In this document: positions 59,836 through 64,000 of the stretch, one piece after another
Layout: each line of letters starts with the position of its first letter
Position numbering within the stretch: the stretch's first letter is position 1
Source of the DNA: Adenophora triphylla var. japonica
Taxonomy: Eukaryota > Streptophyta > Magnoliopsida > Asterales > Campanulaceae
Length of the DNA stretch: 64,000 bases
Direction of reading: 5' to 3'
NCBI GenBank assembly: GCA_022495995.1
Contig: JAFEMH010005381.1
Span: 30,001-94,000, forward strand
Notes under the pieces: model-generated
Told to the model about the DNA's origin: nothing
Databases searched by the model: none
Seen by the model: the letters and a program-made list of their open reading frames with translations, nothing else
Made by a program: the position numbers and the translations under genes

Positions 59836-60450
59836 TTACTAGAAACTGGGTGAATAGCGACGGAGGTAACAGCGACAGAATACTCCGTCGCTGAATAGCG
59901 ACAGAAAAATCATTCTAGCGATAGACTGGCGTCGCTGATTTCTAATTAGCAACGGAAATATTTATGCCACTAAATTTCGTCGCTGAATAGCATCTTTTTC
60001 AGAATATCTTTTCTTCTCCATCGCTGATTCGATATTTCCGTCGCTGACCAGCAACGGACATACAGACACAGAAGTTTCCATCACTAACAAAGCATATTTT
60101 TTTAATATTCCTATTTTCCATCGCTGATATGATATTTCCGTCGTTGACCAGCGACGGATGTTTCTGTAGCTAAATAGCAGCGGAACCTCCGTCACTGATT
60201 AGCTTCAGAATTTTTCGTATCTGATTAGCTACGGTACACTCCGTTGCTGTTCAGCGACGGATTGTTCTGTAGCTAAATAGTGGCGGAACCTCCGTCACTG
60301 ATCAGCTTCAGAATTTTTCGTAGCTGAGTAGCTACGGTATATTTCGTCGCTAAGACGAATCGTTTTAGAATATTCTTTCTCCGTCGCTAGGTCAACAAAT
60401 ACCGTCACTGAATAGCGGCGAAAATTCCAAAATTCCGTCTCTGTCTTTGA
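59836..60450. mobile_element. CACTA-like (En/Spm) terminus with subterminal repeats
   Basis: Starts near TACTAGAAACTGGGT (compare CACTA ends) and then has at least fifteen copies of a short motif AGCGACGGA / TCCGTCGCT in both orientations, the usual transposase-binding subterminal array of CACTA elements. The other end is not found, so this is a truncated copy. Confidence 0.6.
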
Positions 60451-60815
<365 letters not shown>

Positions 60816-60845
60816 TGATTATTATAACAATAACAATAATAATAA

Positions 60846-61136
60846 AGTATATACCCCTATATCATAAACCCTATATTATATACCTAAACTCTAAAGTATA
60901 CACCACTATACGCTATAAATTCTAAACCCTATATACCCTAACCCCTATACCTTAAATTATATTTATACCCCGTACCCTAAATCATATATCTAAACTCTAA
61001 AGTATATACCTCTATACCCTAAATCTTATAATATATACCACTCATTAAACACTAAACCTTGTATATATATCTCATACCCTAACCCATATACCTTAAATCA
61101 TATTTATACCCTATACCCTAAATCCTAAATCATATA
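60846..61136. repeat. degenerate CCCTAAA-like minisatellite
   Basis: Repeats built on ACCCTAAATC, ATATACC and CTAAACTCTAAAGTAT. Resembles plant telomere-type CCCTAAA in part but is irregular and AT-rich. Confidence 0.7.
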
Positions 61137-62480
61137 TGATGGATGTGGTTTTACCCATCCAAAAGATATGTTCCTAAGCCTATTTTCTGTTCGAATCCTT
61201 GGGAATTTAATGTATTTTTGAGTGTTTTGATAGTCCACGAAGGCCAGGTCAAAGCTGAGTCAAAATGGGGTAATTCTGCATTTGGCACGAGTGGAGCACG
61301 ACTGAAGAAGAGTGGAGCACGACTTGGGAACGAATGGAGTCAAGTTAATTCCAAGTAATTACTCAGAACGAGTGGGCATTAGTGGCACGACTCGTTCTCA
61401 CGAGTGGAGTTCATGTACGACTATAGCCAAGCTACTCGGAACGACTTGGAGGGTCTGGCACGAGTCGTTTTCACGACTGGGACTGAAGGGCACGACTCGT
61501 GCTAATTAGCACGACTCGTGCCAGTACGCGTTTTGTGACGTCATTCCGAATTTTGGAGCAGATTTTGATGAATCTTGTGAATTCCCTTTCCTAGTTGATT
61601 AAGGACTGCATTGAGGAGTATATAAACTCCCTTTATTATTATTATGAAGGACCCTTTTTCATATATTCTTGCCTAGGGTTTGAAGATTGGAGAGTTTTAT
61701 TTTCAAGGTTTTTGCAAGTATTTCAGGTTTGATGTATTGTTATTCATACTTTGTGATTGTCATCATGAATATGAGTAGCTAAATTCTCTTTTCATGGATT
61801 GGATGTAATATTCGTCGGATTTTTATGCTAGTATAATTTTCCAAAACTTTCTTCTTCATGTTTGATGAGATATCTAAATTCAATTTTAGGTTTTAATTCT
61901 ATTTTAACCTTTAATTGTTAGGTTTTGAATCGTTGCACTAGTGTGGATTGTTCATAATTTAGGCCACTATTTCATCAATTGGATTTGATTGTTGACTTAG
62001 CGGAATACAAGAGAATCTAGATTCATATGTTCTCATTGTTCTTAATGAATTTCTTGATTATTGTTTTGACCTAGCGGAATCTACAATAGGAGAGAAATAA
62101 GAGGGTTGCAATCCGCACATCGAACGTCCCAACCCTTAAATTAAGTGAACGAATCTTTGAACAAGATTGTTAATTTTATCATGATAAATCTAGCATAGAA
62201 TGAAGATGAATATGAAATCCAATCCGTGAATTCCTTTGATCTGATTAAATCCTAGTTTATTGTTTTCTTATTCTCTTGAATTAAATAGTTAATTTCTTGC
62301 TTTAATATTTTAGTTAATAAATCAAAATCAAAAACCCCATTTTGTTACTTGAAGCATTAATTAAATTTACTTGTTAAAACCAACGAGTCTCTGTGGTTCG
62401 ACCCCTGCTCGTGCATATTGCTACAACGGTAGTGAGTCCACTTGCTCGGATTTTATTACTAGAGGAATTTTTCTCCATCA
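61137..62480 (+). repeat. 5' LTR of an Athila-type retrotransposon
   Basis: Starts TGATGGATGTGG and ends TTCTCCATCA just before the primer-binding site; 1.34 kb. Contains several GCACGACTCGTG palindromes (61,390-61,525), a TATA-like TATATAAACTCC near 61,620, and ends in the usual Athila-type tract. The left boundary is inferred from TG and the change of sequence; the 3' LTR lies outside the window. Confidence 0.7.
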
Positions 62481-62486
62481 AGTTTT

Positions 62487-62504
62487 TGGCGCCGTTGCCG
62501 GGGA
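62487..62504 (+). promoter_or_regulatory. primer-binding site of the Athila-type element
   Basis: TGGCGCCGTTGCCGGGGA six bases after the LTR. This 18-mer is the well-known primer site of Athila-group elements. Confidence 0.85.
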
Positions 62505-62541
62505 CTTGTTGTGATTTTTAACAAGTTTATTTAATCGGTGC

Positions 62542-64000
62542 ATGTTTGGTCGCCGGTCATTGGATCCTAATTTAGTTCCTTTGAACGATGATATAGACAG
62601 AATTGAGAGAGGCATTCCCTCTACTCAAGTGAGTGAAACTGAACCGATACTTACGCCACCTGGGACGTAAGAAGAATTAAGTGAGTTGGAAACTTCTTCC
62701 ATCGAGGAAGAAGAAGAATTTAATTTTGTGATTGCGGACCAAGTCATGAATACATTTGCTAGGCCAAGAGTCGACACATCGGTGTCGTGCATAGTGTTGC
62801 CCGATGCAGCACTAGCTTATGAAATCAAAGACCAATATTTTAACATGATTCCTAATTTTTATGGTCTTGCCGGTGAGGATGCGTTAGCGTTTTTGAGAGA
62901 ATTTATGTCTACCTTGAGTGGGTTCCCTACAAAAGAGGGTGTTACCTCGGAGCACTTGAGACTGAAGTGTTTCCCTTATGCATTAAAAGACAAAGCCAAA
63001 ACTTGGCTATTGTTACTTCCTTCCAGTAGCATCACTACTTGGGATGCTTTACATGATGTTTTTCTCACTAAGTTTTACCCTTATGATGCATTGACAAATT
63101 TTAGGGTGAAAATTATGGGATTTGCTCAGGAAGCGGGGGAAGCCTTCCACGATGCATGGGATAGGTTTAAAATATTGCAAATTCAGTGCCCCCACCATAA
63201 CTTCCACCGCTTCTATGCCGCATCAAACTTTCTATGGGGCTTTATCCCCGAATACCAATCAATGGTAGATAATGCAAACAGGAGGTAGTTTGGGAAGTAA
63301 GACTCCGCCCAAAGAATGCCAAGAACTGTTTGAGATGTTGAGTGCTAACTCTCAACAAAAGGGATCTAGGGGGCCAACAAGGGGAGTGAATGAGGTAGGG
63401 CTAAACAAAGAAATGGCCAAGCAGTTTGCATTATTGAACCAAAGATTTGATAAGTTAGCTATATATGCAAAATGCTTCTTCTTCTACTATGCCTTCTACT
63501 GCTCATCTTGTAAATGATTTTTGTGCTAATTGTGGTCCTAACACTCATGCTACTAATGTGTGTCAAAGTGGTTTGCTGTTTAACCCCGAATGTGCACATG
63601 CAATGCAAGGATTTGACGGCGGTTCCCTCAAAACAATAATCCGTATTCAAACACATACAACTCGGGGTGGAGGCAACACCCAAATTTTTCATGGGAGGCA
63701 ATCAAGAACAAAATAAGCCTCTCCATCCTCAACCTCCACCGGGACAAGATGAGCGTAAAAGGGAACCGTGGGAAGTGGCCATGGAGAAATTGCAAGCCGA
63801 AAATAATCAATTGAGGGCGGAAAATCAACAAGCTTCCAAGAACCACTGAAGCCGCAATTCGGAAGTTGGAGACTCAAATTGGGCAATTAGCAACCGCCCT
63901 ACAAGGCCATAAGTCTGGGACTTTTCCGAGCCAACCACATCAAGCAAATGCCATTATCACTCTTCGAAATGGCAAACAGGTAGGTAGTGAGGTAATCTCT
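62542..64000 (+). pseudogene. gag of the Athila-type element (partial, broken)
   Basis: The ATG at 62542 begins MFGRRSLDPNLVPLNDD; a single TAA at 62668 interrupts the frame, which then goes on to 63288. The capsid region is clear: FYGLAGEDALAFLREFMS, LRLKCFPYALKDKAKTWL, LPSSSITTWDALHDVFLTKF, GEAFHDAWDRFK and QCPHHNF. Frame changes follow near 63,280 and 63,465. A CCHC knuckle (CANCGPNTHATNVC) lies near 63,520-63,565, then NPYSNTYNSGWRQHPNFSW and IGQLATAL...AIITLRNGKQV, as in Athila gag. The element runs off the window end. Confidence 0.88.

Overview
The window reads as plant nuclear DNA: a block of plastid-derived sequence (about 1-21,434, a probable NUPT) followed by roughly 42 kb of transposable-element debris. 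Plastid trnV-UAC, trnC-GCA, ycf3, rpoB, rpoC1 and the start of rpoC2 are recognisable by their proteins, tRNAs and group II introns. rpoB and rpoC1 carry several frameshifts, and rpoC2 is cut off after about 200 codons and joined to retrotransposon sequence, so this is not a working plastome. The TE content (Tat- and Athila-type Ty3/gypsy, PIF/Harbinger, hAT, Stowaway, CACTA, SINE) is typical of a eudicot nucleus. The plastid gene order (trnV next to trnC, ycf3 just upstream of rpoB) is not the standard angiosperm order. It suggests a donor lineage with a rearranged plastome; Campanulaceae is one possibility, offered only as inference.

Layout. 1-1,620: trnV-UAC intron and exon 2, spacer, trnC-GCA. 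1,621-11,290: five tandem cassettes, each with a 22-bp palindrome, a Shine-Dalgarno-like GAGGG (lost in copy 4), one ORF of an unrecognised protein family, a strong 3' stem-loop, and a tail of 139-bp-type tandem repeats (absent after copy 5). Copies 2 and 3 are intact (264 and 300 codons); copies 1, 4 and 5 are broken. 11,465-13,488: ycf3 with three exons of normal length and an open frame. 14,617-21,434: broken rpoB-rpoC1-rpoC2 operon. 21,791-34,906: two direct copies of a 6.33-kb unit plus a partial third, made of a heavily decayed Ty3/gypsy element with long LTRs.

35,591-38,931: a PIF/Harbinger element with a nested hAT-like element, two Stowaway MITEs and a short antisense SINE. 39,200-42,600: GGCCTT-rich repeats tandemly duplicated in about 840-bp units and carrying repeated plant snRNA-type promoter signatures, that is an Upstream Sequence Element (RTCCCACATCG-like) followed at a fixed 32-33 bp by a TATA box. 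Another copy lies at about 55.6 kb. 43,223-55,451: a complete 12.2-kb Tat-type Ty3/gypsy element with 660-bp LTRs about 1% diverged, a 5-bp target duplication, frameshifted gag-pol and a decayed antisense extra ORF. 56,713-60,450: a Tourist-like MITE, two Stowaways, a PIF/Harbinger transposase remnant split by a hAT insertion, and a CACTA-like terminus. 60,663-61,136: a TAA microsatellite and a CCCTAAA-like satellite. 61,137-64,000: an Athila-type element (LTR, primer site, start of gag) running off the window.

No host nuclear protein-coding gene was recognised. The two features most worth follow-up are the five-cassette ORF family in the plastid block and the repeated snRNA-type promoters in the GGCCTT repeats.
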